A stretch of 64,000 nucleotides of DNA from Hemerocallis citrina (GCA_017893485.1 CM030366.1:99631085-99695084), one strand, 5' to 3'. Positions 21,950-34,652 are shown, counted from the first letter of the stretch. The notes: a model not told the origin generated them from the sequence alone. A program made the numbers and translations.

Positions 21950-23317
21950 TGGGATGTTAGTAGAGTAGTTATCAAGGAATGAATGACTTCACAAAGTCAG
22001 AAGCAGAAAGGTTGAAAAACGGGTAATGACAGATAGTTTGCTTAGAATGTTTAGGTGAATAGATGATTTAAAGTCTGCGAGGAGTTGGTAGATCTACTGC
22101 TTGTCTTGGCATTGATCTTCAATCTTCTCCCCCAGAGTGGTGCTGTTGACTGAGAACACAATTTGGGTAGTTGACTATGAAAGTTTGAAAGTTTCTGACA
22201 AATCATTGCAGGGATAATAACATCCAGTTAATTTGAACTATATATTCTGTGTGCATTAGCAAAAAAATATATTCTATGTGTATTATAAAGGTACTTACTA
22301 TTCCTTTGGATTTTATAGACTTGATGTTTTTACAAAAATTTTTAAAAAATTACTCGTAGACCTTAAAATGTGAGGTTCCAAGAAAGTATGCGGTGTCTAT
22401 TGTGTGCGTGGCTGGGTAGGAGAGTGTGTATGTTGAATGAGTTTTTGAGTGCTCTATCATGAATGAAAAAGGATCTGCTTTGCCATTGATTCGTTGGTAA
22501 CATTTCCGAGGTACGAATTACCGAGGATGAATCTAGCTAAAAGACATGGAAATAGTTGTTATCTACAATTTGAGTCAATTCTAGGCAGAAAACTCGTATG
22601 AATATACCTCTCTTAAGCGAAGTTTATCATTGTGAATTCTTGCTATCAGAGTCTAGTCTACAATGTTTATAGGTCAAAGAAGTGCAAACTGGGTTTCAAA
22701 TTCTTATGCCTGATTATAAAGTTAACCTAACAATCATTTATATACCGATGATAGATTGAATTAATAAGTGATAGCTTATAAAATGGAAAGTGGGTAGCAC
22801 TATGGGTACATTGATACGTGAGAGCACATTGTTAATTGATTTGGTTATGTTTCATTTGGCAAGTCCATTAGTTCATAATTTTCCGTAGTAATCTTATCAA
22901 AATACATTCAATTATTACACAGCCCGTTCAATCTGACTCAGAGATGTTTAAATGATCATTTTGGATGGCTTGAATAAGTAAACTAGAAGAAAATATGGAT
23001 ATGAACTCTGTCTATAGTTTTCTCTAGCAATGTGGTAAGATACCAGGTTTGAAGTCTGATTGGTTTTCAATTATTGATTGGGTTGAAAAGAGGCTAGTGG
23101 GGTGGAAAACTAAAACTGTACCTCTGGCGGGAAAAGTCATGCTGGCGAGGTGAAAAAGTAAATCTCTATCTGGAGATATCTGGAGAGGGGGGGTTCTCCA
23201 ATTTGCCTACATATTAGGTATCCTTCTTTGAAATGCCATTATCTGTTAATCATAGGATGGATCGGGTTCGTAAACGTTTCCTGTGGACAGTATTGACGAA
23301 GGAGGATACCATCTCAT

Positions 23318-23500
23318 AGGGGTAGACAACTATTATCCGAACCGACCATTCCGAACCAATCCAACCTGAACCGATCGGTTTTAACCGAACCAATTGGGAG
23401 ATCGGATTGGCCCGGTTCTTGATCTTCAATAACCAACTGGACTGGTTCGGTTATTGGATGGGGCTTTCAAATAACCGATAGAATCGAACCGAAGGTATCT
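23318..23500 (+). repeat. hAT-like terminal fragment (copy in unit A)
   Basis: TAGGGGTAGACAA is followed by many CCGAACC and GGTTCGG repeats, like a hAT end with subterminal repeats. No matching second end was found. The same fragment recurs in unit B at about 34893-35080 (TAGGGGTGGACAA), so it predates the duplication. Confidence 0.4.
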
Positions 23501-24187
23501 CTATGCATTAGTCCGTAAAAAATCTAGTTTTCATTTAGTTTTTTGAATATACAAAGCATCATTTCTTGAAGGTACAGACAGTCTCTTTTAGGTTCAGTTC
23601 AAACCCTAAGTCCCACACTCCAAATTCCCTATCGTAGTGTTGTTGTTCGTGGCTTGGACTTGTAACTGTAACTTTTCCTGTCGTGGTTTTGTTTGTGTGG
23701 AACTATATTAAAATGGAAGAATTGTTTGCATACTATTGTGGCTTTTAAAGTAGTCTTCTTTGTTCCTTTAAATTTATTGGTAGACTAGGTTTGCCCGTGG
23801 ACACATGCCTACGGCACGTTTCCGTGAACGATGCAGCTTATAAAAAGCACTGTACAAAATTAAATATATGCACGTCTTCGTGAAAAATAATTTATATAGA
23901 TGTGTATTTGGCAGTAGACATTGATGTCTTCTAAATTAAGTTGTTTATTGGTTTATATCTTGCAGGATCATTTGTCAGGAGCTCGGAATTGAAAAAGTGT
24001 ACTTTGAATCTACAACAATATGTGTGACATCATATTTGATTTGTAGCCTGCCATAAGTAGCAATTCAATTGCTAATACAGTTATCGCCTCAAACAGCATG
24101 AGTTAATTTCCCATTGTCATATTTTCATGTAGTTAACCATGTATGATTTTGAAAGAGGTTAAGATGTATGATTTTGAAAGAGGTTAA

Positions 24188-24188
24188 G

Positions 24189-24264
<76 letters not shown>
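24188..24264. repeat. (AT)n-(AG)n compound microsatellite
   Basis: About 14 AT units, then about 25 AG units. The corresponding site in unit B (about 35739-35757) has only a short AG run, so the tract has changed length since the duplication. Confidence 0.9.
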
Positions 24265-24268
<4 letters not shown>

Positions 24269-25138
24269 TTGTGATGTAAATGTGAAGATCTTTTATTAAA
24301 TGTGATCAAGTACAATTACATCTCCATATTAATATATCTAGTATCCATATACTGAAGAGCCTACTGCAAATTTGATCTGAAATAGGCTTGTTGGCCCCAA
24401 TTTTTGATATATTTCAGTGTATGAGAAATTTTACATTCTTGGGCTTATGTGTTTTGTGAGAGAGATGATAAAAAAATACATGCAGATAAAATTAATAACA
24501 GAGACGACAATATTAGTCCCAACGCCCCAAAATAATTACAGAGTGATTCACATAAAACACATAATCCCAACTATCAGTCAATTCAAACATTATGAAAACA
24601 TGAAGATTGCAGATGGATTGACGACTAAACCCACCAAAAATCACTATCAATGATGAAAATCATTATAATAAAAAGTAATCAATCAAGTCAAAACCAATGG
24701 TCATTTCTATTCTAGAATACAAATAGGAATTTTTTAAAAAATTTCGTCAGAGTCTCTCCTAAAATATTAGCCATTTTATAGCAATTGTTACGGAATTCTG
24801 CTAACAATTAAAAATATAACATCACAGACAGTTAATATCAATCCTCCCCAGGCCAATCCAAGCAACATCACACATGCATCATATATATAAGGTTCTGGGG
24901 GCAAAAGTCTTCATTTGATGCAAGATACAAAATAAAAACCAAAATTTCGTCTGAAAACGAATGGATTTTTTGAAAAACCTTTGAAAAACCACATGCAGAA
25001 CCCAATACTCCACAACTTTGCGGGTACAGGTTTTTACATCACTATATTATATCATCATCCTATACAGATACTTACATCATTTCCCAAAATACTAAATATT
25101 ATACAGATTTACATAATCCCTCGTTCTACATCCACGGT

Positions 25139-25752
25139 TGGCGGAGAATCGCTTGTTGGAGGAGTCCACTGTTGGTGAAGTAGTGGGGACTTCTGCTATT
25201 ACTGGTGGAGAATCGCTTGTCAGAGGAGGAGGGTCTGCTGTTGGAGCTTCAATTTGTGAAATTGCAGGAGGAGAGGCTTGAGATGGAGTGTCGCCTGCTG
25301 TAGAAAGCGTGTCGACCTCCACCTTCATGCCAGCAGCGCAATGCCCTGGAGTTCCACAGATGAAATATCGCGACCCTGAAGACGTAAGTGACACAAGTGT
25401 GTTCCCAAAAGTACCGCTAACAATTGGATTGCTCAGTGAACATGCATCGTAGTGTCTTTTGAAACCTCCACCACACTGTGCAGAGTATCGTCATACATGA
25501 AAGCTGTTGAAAACATTGTTCGATATATAAGAAGAGTGATATAAGTATGTACTGATCTTTCCAGAAAGTTAAAGCCATTGTTAACTTACCTAGAATGTCA
25601 CCAGTTTGGAACGTTTGCGAGGAAGCCCACGATGGAAAGTCTGTGCCTAGACTCCACCCATCTGCACCTCCAACTGGATAAGTATCGGCCATTACCAAGT
25701 GAACCAGGATTGCTACAACTGTGAGGCCTAGGAAAAATCTCATTGCAGTCAT
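25139..25752 (-). pseudogene. Truncated, frameshifted phytocyanin duplicate
   Basis: Exon 1 (from ATG 25752), its donor, the intron and the first half of exon 2 match the gene at 20945-21867. The copy is broken in two ways. A one-base deletion near 25452 shifts exon 2 shortly after the first copper ligand. The duplication junction at 25135-25139 also removes most of the Pro-rich tail, the GPI signal and the stop codon. TATA box and upstream region are preserved, so it may still be transcribed, but it cannot make a normal GPI-anchored protein. Confidence 0.88.
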
Positions 25753-26462
25753 TGTGCAGCCTGTATCAGAAACTACAACAAAGGAGGAGAGATTGGTTTG
25801 AAGTTAAAGGGATAGAGAAGACCTCTATATATAGTGGGATGTTAGTAGAGTAGTTATCAAGGAATGAATGACTTCACAAAGTCAGAAGCAGAAAAATTGA
25901 AAAACGGGTAATGACAGATAGTTTGCTTAGAATGTTTAGGTGAATAGATGATTTAAAGTCTGCGAGGAGTTGGTAGATCTACTGCTTGTCTTGGCATTGA
26001 TCTTCAATCTTCTCCCCCAAAGTGGTGCTGTTGACTGAGAACACAATTTGGGTAGTTGACTATGAACGTTTGAAAGTTTCTGACAAATCATTGCAGGGAT
26101 AATAACATCCAGTTAATTTGAACTATATATTCTGTGTGTATTAGCAAAAAAATATATTGTGTGTGTATTATAAAGGTACTTACTATTCCTTTGGATTTTA
26201 TAGACTCGATGTTTTTCCAAAAATTTTAAAAATTACTGGTAGATCTTAAAATGTGAGGTTCCAAGAAAGTGTGCGGTGTCTATTGAGTTAGTGGCTAGGT
26301 AGGAGGGTGTGTATGTTGAATGAGTTTTTGCGTGCTCTATCATGAATGAAAAGGATCTGCTTTGCCATTGATTCGTTCAGAACATTTCTGAGGTACCCAA
26401 ATGTCTACCGAATTACCGAGGATGAATCTAGCTAAAAGACATGGAAATAGATGTTATTCTAC

Positions 26463-26602
26463 TGTTAAGATAAATGAGAGAGATGAAAACAATACTGAAT
26501 ATTGAATTGAGTTCAACCAAGTATAATACCACCTATATATAGGAGGAGAACAAATATCAAAACAACTATACAACCAATATGGGACTATAATAATATCTAT
26601 CA
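26463..26602 (-). repeat. 3' LTR of the Copia element (140 bp)
   Basis: Left LTR on the plus map, downstream LTR in the element's sense. The purine-rich tract lies at about 26603-26620 (read on the minus strand). Confidence 0.9.
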
Positions 26603-26615
26603 CCCCCACTCAAAC

Positions 26616-29600
26616 TCACGACAGGTCAAATAGTGTGAGTTTGCTTTCTAAATATCGAAATCTCTGAACAGTATGAGATTTGGTGAAGAAGTCTGCAGTC
26701 CGCTGGGAAGAGGTAACAGAATGGAGAGAAATGGTCCGTGCCTCAAAGTGCTCACGAACATAATGGCAATCAATCTCTATATGCTTCGTTCGCTCATGGA
26801 AGACCGAGTTACTTGCAATGTGTAGTGCACTCCGGTTATCACAATAAAGAGGAGTAGGTTCTGAAAGAGTGACCCATATCTGATAAAAGCCAGCGAACAT
26901 GAACAATCTCTCTAGTAGTAGCTGTCATTGCTCTGTACTCAGCTTCGGTCGAGGAACATGCAACAATTGCCTGTTTCTTACTTCTCCATGAGATCAGCGA
27001 ATCCCCAAGAAATAAACAAAAATCGGTCGTAGACCGTCTGGTAGTAGGATCGCTTGCCCAATCTGAATCAGAATATGTACTCAGCTCTAGTTTAGATGTA
27101 GCAGGCATGAATAATGAGCGATTAATAGTACCTCGAAGATATCTGAGAATCCGAAGAAGAGCATCGTAGTGAACTGACGTAGGAGCAGAAATAATCCGAC
27201 CGACGACACTGACTGCATGAGCAATATCGGGTATGGTCATGCATAAGTAGACAAGTTTCCAACAATCTGTTTGTATCTAGTGGGATCAGGAAGGAGCTCA
27301 CTATCAGTGGGACGAAGCTTCACATGAAGCTCTAAGGGTGTATCGACTGATCACATGAAGCTTCACATGTAGTGAAAATAATATTTGATGTGTATTTCTG
27401 TTGAGAGATGAGTATCCCCCGAGATCCATAAGCAATCTCTAGACACAGAAAATAACGTAGTCTGCCAAGGTCTTTCATATGAAATTGCTGGTGAAGGTAT
27501 TTCTGGGTGGATATAATGTCTGCAGAGTCATCCCCAGTAATGATTATATCATCAACATAAAGTAGTAGATGTACCCTCTCCTGCGGTGATGACCGCATAA
27601 ATATAGAATGGTCCTGAGAACTCTGACTAAAACCTTCCTTGGTGATGACAAGGTGAAAACACTCAAATCAGGTGCAAGGGGCCTGCTTCAAACCATATAT
27701 AGCCCGACGCAGTCAGCAAACATGATGAGGAGGAGTAGGGAGGCCAGGAGGAGGATCCATATAAACAACCTCAGATAAGGTACCATAAAGAAAAGTATTC
27801 TTCATGTCCATCTAGTATAACGACCACTGACGGATGGCGGCAACAGCAAGAAGAGTGCAAACAGTAGTCATCTATGCAACAGGAGCAAATGTCTCATCAT
27901 AATCAATACCATGCTCCTGAGTAAATCCTCGGGCTACTAGACGAGCTTTGTGCCGCTCAATATATCCATCAGGTTGATATTTGACCTTGAAGATCCACTT
28001 GCAGCTAATATGCTGAATGCCCTCTGGCAGAGGAACGACATCCCAAGTGCCAGTCTGATCAAATGCACTGAATTCCTCTGCAATAGATTTCCTCCACTCG
28101 GGATATTAAATTGCGTCCTGATATGTTCTGGGCTCATGTGTAGAGTGTATAGCAGTGAGATATGCATGAAACTGTGGTGAGTAGAAAGCGAGGGTGGCAA
28201 AACCAAACTGGTTAGAAGGACCAGTGGCATACCAGAAGTGGAACGTGTAGATTGACGAAGCGGTGGTGAACTGACTGGGAGTGGAGGTGAGGACAGTGGA
28301 GTGGGTGCATGATTCGGTAGGAAAGTAGGTGGGGTGGGTGCTGGCAACTTTGGGGATGCAGGTGGTGTTTCAGTAGGGGGCAATAGGGGTAAGAACAACA
28401 GGAGATGTGAATGGAGCCAGAGGAGTGGTATTAAAAGTAATGTGGGAAGAGGAGGTCGGGGAGCTAGTAACAACTGGGGAATCGAGAAATCTAGCATCCT
28501 CAGGAAGAGTCAGTTAGTAAGAAGTGTCTTCCACAAAGGATACATATCGAGAAATGCGGACACGACCCACCGATGGATCAAAACAACGATAACCTTTGTG
28601 TTCGGGACTGAGGCCTAGGTGAACACACTTAGCAGCACGAGCGGAGAGCTTCGTGCTCTCAGTAGGAGGAAGAAGGATGTAACAGGTGCACCTAAAGGTA
28701 CGGAGCATACTGTAGTCAGGAGGGGAGTGATAAAGAGCCTCATAAGGCATCGTACCGGCTAGGGCAGACGAGGGAGTAATGTTAATGAGACTGATAGAGG
28801 TCCTAACAGCTTCAGCACAGAAAGTACGAGAGGCGGAAGAGGAGAGTAAAAGAGCGCAAGCTGCCTCAAGAATGTGACGATTCTTGCATCCAGCTACACC
28901 ATTCTGCTCATGAGTGTGAGGGCATAATTACTGAAAAAGGTTGCTGTGAGACTAAAGGATCGGCCTCATAGTGGTGGAAGTGTACTCACTAGCACCGTCC
29001 AATCGAAAAATCTTAATGCGCACACCGAACTGAGTGTGAACCATAGTCGTAAAGAACCGATAAAAATCAGGTATCTCTGATCGCTGACGCATAAGAAAAA
29101 TCCATGTATGTCTAGTGAAGTCATCGATGAATGCAACATAATAGAGATAGTCTTTCCACGAAGGTACAGGAGAGGGTCCCCATATGTCAGAATGAACAAG
29201 TTGAAAAGGATGGATAGTTTGAGAAGTACTTTTATGACTAAAGGGCAGTACGATATGTTTGGCCAAGTGACAACCCTGACAATCAGATAAATGTTTAAAA
29301 GTAAGAGAACCAAGGGCACCACTACGAGCTAAAGTCTGGAGACGAGACGCATTAATATGACTTAATCGTCTGTGCCACAGATCAGCATCAGAAGAAACAA
29401 TACTGACAAAACTAGAAGTAGAGTGATGTGCACGAAGAAAATCTAGATGATATAGACAACCCTGACGAGTAGCATGCCCAAACTCCTTACCGGTGCATGA
29501 ATCAGTAATAGAACAACCGGAAGAGTCAAAAGTAACAACAAGACCACTATCGCATGATGCACTAATAGAAATAATGTTTATGGATAAATGAGGAGCATAA

Positions 29601-30214
29601 AGAACATATGGTAATGTGAGAGTGGGAGAACTAATTGTCCCTGAATGTGTAACGAGAAGTTGTGAGCCATCAGCTGTGTGTAGAGATGGAGAGTGAGAGG
29701 GAAGTGTAGTGCAGGTGGTGAACAGTGTCTGATTACTAGTGAGATGATGTGATGCACCAGAATCTAAAATCCAGAACGAATTCATATCGGGAGCGACAGA
29801 GAAGGCAGGAGCAGAGGAGCCAGCATTGATAGACTGATCCATGAGTTGTAGTTCCAGCTGAGTGAGGCGTTGCTGAAGAATAGCCCAATCAGTAGGAGAT
29901 GACAAGACTGAAGTGACAGGCATGGCCGAGGATGTAAAGGAAGAAGCATTGCGAGGAGGAATAAGACTAGTGCTGCTGTGACTGAGAGCATAATGAGGAG
30001 GAATATGCTGTTGGTGTCTGGATTGGGGTAGAGGACAGGACGGTGCTACCGGTGTTGGAAGTAGATGTGGGGTAGGGTGAGAAATGATGTTAGGAGAAGG
30101 TAGGAGGCCGGAAGCAGAATGAAAGTGACGCTACTGCTGTTTGAATCTGGAGGAGGCGGTTCCATCGGGGAAGTCAGTGGAGGCAGAAATATGTGGGAGA
30201 GACTGAGATTCCAT
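26616..30214 (-). pseudogene. Degenerate Copia pol (protease, integrase, RT, RNase H)
   Basis: Reading 30214 down to 26616: a short leader with ATG at 30214 and early stops; aspartic protease with WILDSGASHHLTSN (about 29770); integrase HHCC region (LWHRRLSHINASRL, CQGCHLAKH) and catalytic core start VHSDIWGPSP (about 29180-29400), in one frame 29923-28952. The integrase C-terminal part (28750-28514) and a Pro-rich linker (about 28497-27937) follow. Then come reverse transcriptase with LLLYVDDIIITGDD (about 27560) and RNase H with SDSDWASD, SSTEAEYRAM (27240-26839) and YCDNRSALHIASN (26906-26616) in two frames. Several frameshifts and stops break it. No gag domain or zinc knuckle lies between the leader and the protease. 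Confidence 0.9.
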
Positions 30215-30232
30215 CAAGTAGAAGTACCTGTA

Positions 30233-30357
<125 letters not shown>

Positions 30358-31044
30358 TTTGATTTTTTTTTGAATTTTTATTGGAATTTTTTTTGGAATT
30401 TTTTTTCCTCAGAGAGGGGGCTAGGTAAGTAAAAAGGGAATATAGAGGAATAGGGATAGGGTTTTTTTTTCAGAGAGAGCAGGGAGGAGGTTGCCTCGGT
30501 GGTAACTTTGGCGTGGGAGGAGGCTGAGATGGCGGTGGCTACAGGACGGCGGCGCGACGGGAAGGGGAGAGCAGCGAGGGATTTGGGATTTGGGCATTGC
30601 TGTCGATCGAACCGGAGGAAATCTACTGCAACAGGAGGGCGGCGACGAGGGCCAAGGGACACGGTGGACGGGAGCGGCGACTAGGGGATCGCCTGCGCGT
30701 CAGCTGAGGGACACAAGGGGCGGCGGGGAGGAGGAGAGCGTGTTTGGGATTTGGGATTTAGGCGTTGTTGTCGATCAAAATTGAGGAAGGCGACGACAAC
30801 AGGAGGGCGGCGACGAGGGCCAGGGGACACGATGGACAGGAGCGGCGGCCAGGGGATCGCCTGTGCGTCGATTGAGGTTGAAGCTTGACACGACTGAAGT
30901 TGACACGACTAAAGTTGGCACAGGGTTTCGGGGATTCTTCTGAAGGTTGCTGATGAGGTTTTTTTTTTTTTTTTGTTTTTTGTTTTTTGGAATTCTAGGG
31001 TTTTGGAAAAAATGAAAATTTTGTATAACATGGCTTTAATATCA

Positions 31045-31184
31045 TGTTAAGATAAATCAGAGAGATGAAAACAATACTTAATATTGAATTGAGTTCAACC
31101 AAGTACAATTCCATCTATATATAAAAGGAGAACAAATATCAAAACATCTATACAATCAATATGGGACTATAATAATATCTAACA
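31045..31184 (-). repeat. 5' LTR of the Copia element (140 bp)
   Basis: Right LTR on the plus map; adjoins the degenerate initiator-tRNA primer-binding site at about 31029-31044. Confidence 0.9.
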
Positions 31185-31752
31185 TCTACAATTTGAGTCA
31201 ATTCTAGGTAGATAACTCGTATGAATACCTCTCTTAAGCGAAGTTTATCATTGTGAATTCTTGCCATCAGAGTCTAGTCTACAATGTTAATTTATAGGTC
31301 AAAAAAGTGCAACTGGGTTTCAAATTCTTATGCCTGATTATAAAGTAACCTAACAATCATTTATACCGATGATAGATTGAATTAATAAGTGATAGCTTAT
31401 AAAATGGAAAGTGGGTAGCACTATGGGTACATTGATACATGAGAGCACATTGTCAATTGATTTGGTTATGTTTCATTTGGCAAGTCCATTAGTTCATAAT
31501 TTTCCGTAGTAATCTTATGAAAATACATTCAATTATTACACAGTCCGTTCAATCTGACTCAGAGATGTTTAAAATTTAAATGATTATTTTGGATGGCTTG
31601 AATTAGTAAACTAGAAGAAAATATGGATATGAACTCTGTCTATAGTTTTCTCTAGCAATATGGTAAGAACCCAGGTTTGAAGTCTGATTGGTTTTCAATT
31701 ATTGATTGGGTTGAAAAGAGGCTAGTGGGGTGGAAAATAATAAAACTGTACC

Positions 31753-32131
31753 TGATGCGAGTACAATAGGATTTGGAAAAGAAGTTGTGACTAGGATAAG
31801 AGATTGAAGAAATGGGATCAAGAAATGGAGAATTGGAGACGAATTGAGAAGAACAGAGGAAGGAGAGGAAGAATAGAGCAGGAGGAATTCAAGAATCAAT
31901 TTCATTCATATTATCCCCATCTATTACAATAGTGTGCTATTTATAATAGCTATAGACCCAAAAAGCAATTACATCCCTCCTTTCTCATTTCATGTGCACT
32001 ACCCATGAATTACAACTATACTGATACACCCCCATCGCAGCTGCACTTGTACTAATGTACTCATCATGAACACCATTTGCTATCAGATGCACTTGTACTC
32101 TTATAAACACATTATTCCCCGTATCGTATCA
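31753..32131 (-). repeat. 3' LTR of the gag-only element (379 bp)
   Basis: Compared by eye with 34275-34652 there are about 13 substitutions, all transitions, and two small indels. Confidence 0.9.
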
Positions 32132-32700
32132 TTGTCTTCCCCTTAAAAGAAACTTGTCCTCAAGGTTCATATAGGTTTAGGTAGAGATCACGAAATGAGA
32201 ATTGAAAATAAGAACTGAACTTGCACTAAAACATCAAGAGCATTCATGCCAAATTTATTTCCATATTCCCAATATTTTGAAGCTCTCTTGACCCATATGT
32301 GATTTGAATGTGACCCAAAATTGACAGAAGAGATAATGAAATCTTTAGTGTGCAGCAAGAGTCCAATTGCAAGGTTGAAGCTTGTGCAAGTAAGATGATG
32401 ATACAAGGCAGCCCGAGGAGGAACTGGTGGAAGTCGACAATTCAAGACCTCAAGCTACAATTCAAGATCCTCATGACCCACAAACTCATCCAGCATGAAC
32501 AGTAGTTACAGGTTTGCAGAATGGTGAGGACGATCAAACAACTGTATCGCTGAAAGAAAAGGAATGAAATAAAATGATGCATTGGCTTCCAGTCCATTTG
32601 ATAATTTTGAAGCATATGCATTTACTTACAGACCATAGTTTCCTGGTCCTTCATACCAATTCCAAACATCAGTAGTTTGTCGCTTGTTAGCTGAAAACTT

Positions 32701-34209
32701 TCAGAAGCTATTTGCATTCTGGATGAAGCATCTAAGTGCTTGTACTACCAAATCTGAACAAATGTATATACGGAAATTGTTTGATTTATAACAAGATGTC
32801 GAACAGTAGTCATTTTGGCTGTGCCCAATGATTCGTTGACCTCCTTTACTCATGCAATTATATGAGTGAACATCATTAACTAATTCCTCATCATGTTTTA
32901 CTTTTATGATCAGAGTATGATCAATTTCCTTGCAAAATTTTGAGGTTGAGTCCTTTTTACCAACAGGAATCCACTTATATGAATGGGTCCCAAGAGTTTG
33001 AGGTTGAGTTCTCACTTCCACCCTGCTATCTTTTACTTCAGACTCGTTTGCACCTAAAGAGTTTTCGAACAGTAAGGTTGTAGTGGACTCACTGACTACT
33101 GCACATTGGTTGCTATCAGCTTTCTGTACACCTGGTTCTTCTGTTCCAAAATTGATTCCCTTTGAACCTTGCTCACAGCTTTCACCACCATCAATTAGAT
33201 TCATGACCGAAAGAGAGGAGTAGTTGCATCCACCGGGATCAAAAGTGAACATATTACTCTTCGCTAACTTAATTGTTTCTCCGTAGAACCACATATAGGC
33301 AACTGTAACCCCTTTACTTATTGCCTTCACCGCTGTCTTGATACGTGCAGTTTCACAGTGCAACTCTACAAGTTTGAAAGCATATGCAAAAGCATCCCGT
33401 GTCACAACTGCATCATTGAGAAAGTCCATCATACACATGTCTAGCTCTCTAGATCCAATCTCAGTTTGCTCATTCCCAATTGGATCAAGAACAAAAAGAT
33501 ATGGTACTCCTTCATTAGAAACTTTATGATTTGTCATATAATCTTCTTGTTGAAAGTTTGACTCATCCATTTCTAGTTCTTGGTTGTTTTTATGCAACTT
33601 AGCATCTTCAACATCAAGATCGGATGGCCTTAATTCATCCATTTCCAGTATTTCATTTTCAAGATTTAATTGGCTGAAATTCACTTGAACATTTTGACAA
33701 ACACTTTGTGAGAAATCTGATAAACATTTAGTTTTGTTCACCAAATCATCAAAGTGAACACCAAATCTAATATCCAACTCTTTAGTGAACACCCCCCAAC
33801 TCACAAATTCACCATTACTAAATTTATATTGAAACCACGTCAATGCCTCTCCATCCATAGAAAAAGAGATTATATTCAACTTCTGCTCATAAGGTATTCG
33901 ATGATATGCAAAGAATTCATTGACCTTAAAGAGCCATGCCATCGGATTGCTGCCATTAAATCTAGGGAAATCCAACCTAGAATTCTTGAATGAACTTGCA
34001 TTATTTGGAGTTGTGTTAGGATTTCTTACAATGATCGAAATTTCTGACGAAGAAACCTCTAATGTATTAAATCCATTCACAACCTGATCAAGCTTCTCTT
34101 TGATTAAGGTTGCTGGTCGTAGAAGATTATCGAGCTTCATCTCAATCAACGTACACAGACGCATCATCTCCGCCTTCAGCTCATCCCACGATCTGTTTTT
34201 AGTTGCCAT
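32701..34209 (-). CDS. Gag-like protein of the non-autonomous LTR element, 502 aa
   Basis: The start is taken at ATG 34209 (MATKNRSWDELK), just inside the 5' LTR; the frame continues upstream into the LTR, but that stretch looks like untranslated leader. Residues 78-150 match the Ty3/gypsy gag core (LDFPRFNGSNPMAWLFKVNE, EALTWFQYKF, FTKELDIRFG). An N-terminal helical segment (about 10-50) precedes it. After residue 150 the usual gag helices and CCHC knuckle are absent; instead there is an acidic linker and a 250-residue region I do not recognise (VPYLFVLDPIGNEQTEIGS, LDMCMMDFLNDA, YMWFYGETIKLAKSNMFTFD). It has no premature stop despite LTR divergence. Possible roles are RNA packaging in trans; the C-terminal part could be a captured host sequence. 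Confidence 0.8.
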   Translation of the reverse strand: MATKNRSWDELKAEMMRLCTLIEMKLDNLLRPATLIKEKLDQVVNGFNTLEVSSSEISIIVRNPNTTPNNASSFKNSRLDFPRFNGSNPMAWLFKVNEFFAYHRIPYEQKLNIISFSMDGEALTWFQYKFSNGEFVSWGVFTKELDIRFGVHFDDLVNKTKCLSDFSQSVCQNVQVNFSQLNLENEILEMDELRPSDLDVEDAKLHKNNQELEMDESNFQQEDYMTNHKVSNEGVPYLFVLDPIGNEQTEIGSRELDMCMMDFLNDAVVTRDAFAYAFKLVELHCETARIKTAVKAISKGVTVAYMWFYGETIKLAKSNMFTFDPGGCNYSSLSVMNLIDGGESCEQGSKGINFGTEEPGVQKADSNQCAVVSESTTTLLFENSLGANESEVKDSRVEVRTQPQTLGTHSYKWIPVGKKDSTSKFCKEIDHTLIIKVKHDEELVNDVHSYNCMSKGGQRIIGHSQNDYCSTSCYKSNNFRIYICSDLVVQALRCFIQNANSF

Positions 34210-34274
34210 TGCCGAAGCTCCAATCTGGGAGATGAAGATCAAATTGCTAAATTCAAATCGGTGAAAGCACCAAT

Positions 34275-34652
34275 TGATGTGAGTACAATAGGATTTGGAA
34301 AAGAAGTTGTGACTAGGGATAAGAGATTGAAGAAATGGGATCAAGAAATGGAGAATTGGAGACGAATTGAGAAGAACAGGGGAAGGAAAGGAAGAATAGA
34401 GCAGGAAGAATTCAAGAATCAATTTCATTCATATTATCCCCATCTACTACAATAGTGTGCTATTTATAATAGCTACAGACCCAAAAAGCAATTACATCCC
34501 TCCTTTCTCATTTCATGCACTACCCGTGAATTACAACTATACTGATACACTCCCATCGCAGCTGCACTTGTACTAATGCACTCATCATGAACACCATTTG
34601 CTATCAGATGCACTTGTACTCTCATAAACACATTATTCCTTATATCGTATCA
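34275..34652 (-). repeat. 5' LTR of the gag-only element (378 bp)
   Basis: It carries TATAAATA on the minus strand (34461-34468) as the likely promoter of the element. The primer-binding site starts at 34273 going left. Confidence 0.88.

Larger units (their letters stand above)
21188..25135. repeat. Unit A of a 3.9 kb tandem segmental duplication
   Basis: Unit A begins inside phytocyanin exon 2 and ends in ACATCCAC at 25135. Unit B begins at 25139 with the same TGGCGGAGAATCGC and ends with the same ACATCCAC at 36643. The 3 bp GGT (25136-25138) lies at the junction. Unit A has no large insertions and serves as the pre-insertion sequence for both retroelements in unit B. Apart from the phytocyanin gene and a hAT-like end, it has no recognised coding sequence from 22000 to 25090. 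Confidence 0.88.
31753..34652 (-). mobile_element. Gag-only LTR retrotransposon (TR-GAG-like), 2.9 kb
   Basis: Direct LTRs (31753-32131, 34275-34652) begin TGATG and end CGTATCA, with TSD GTACC at 31748-31752 and 34653-34657. In unit A of the duplication the empty site has a single GTACC (about 23120). On the minus strand the primer-binding site TGGTGCTTTCACCG follows the 5' LTR, and a polypurine tract (AAGGGGAAGACAA) precedes the 3' LTR. The only gene is a gag-like frame at 34209-32701; no pol domain exists. Size and content match the published class of terminal-repeat retrotransposons with a GAG domain, which need enzymes from an autonomous partner. Confidence 0.9.

Noticed and set aside
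27937..28497. 186-codon Pro/Leu-rich minus-strand frame as a separate gene
   Set aside because: It lies in the linker between integrase and reverse transcriptase of the Copia pol, in a partly shifted frame.
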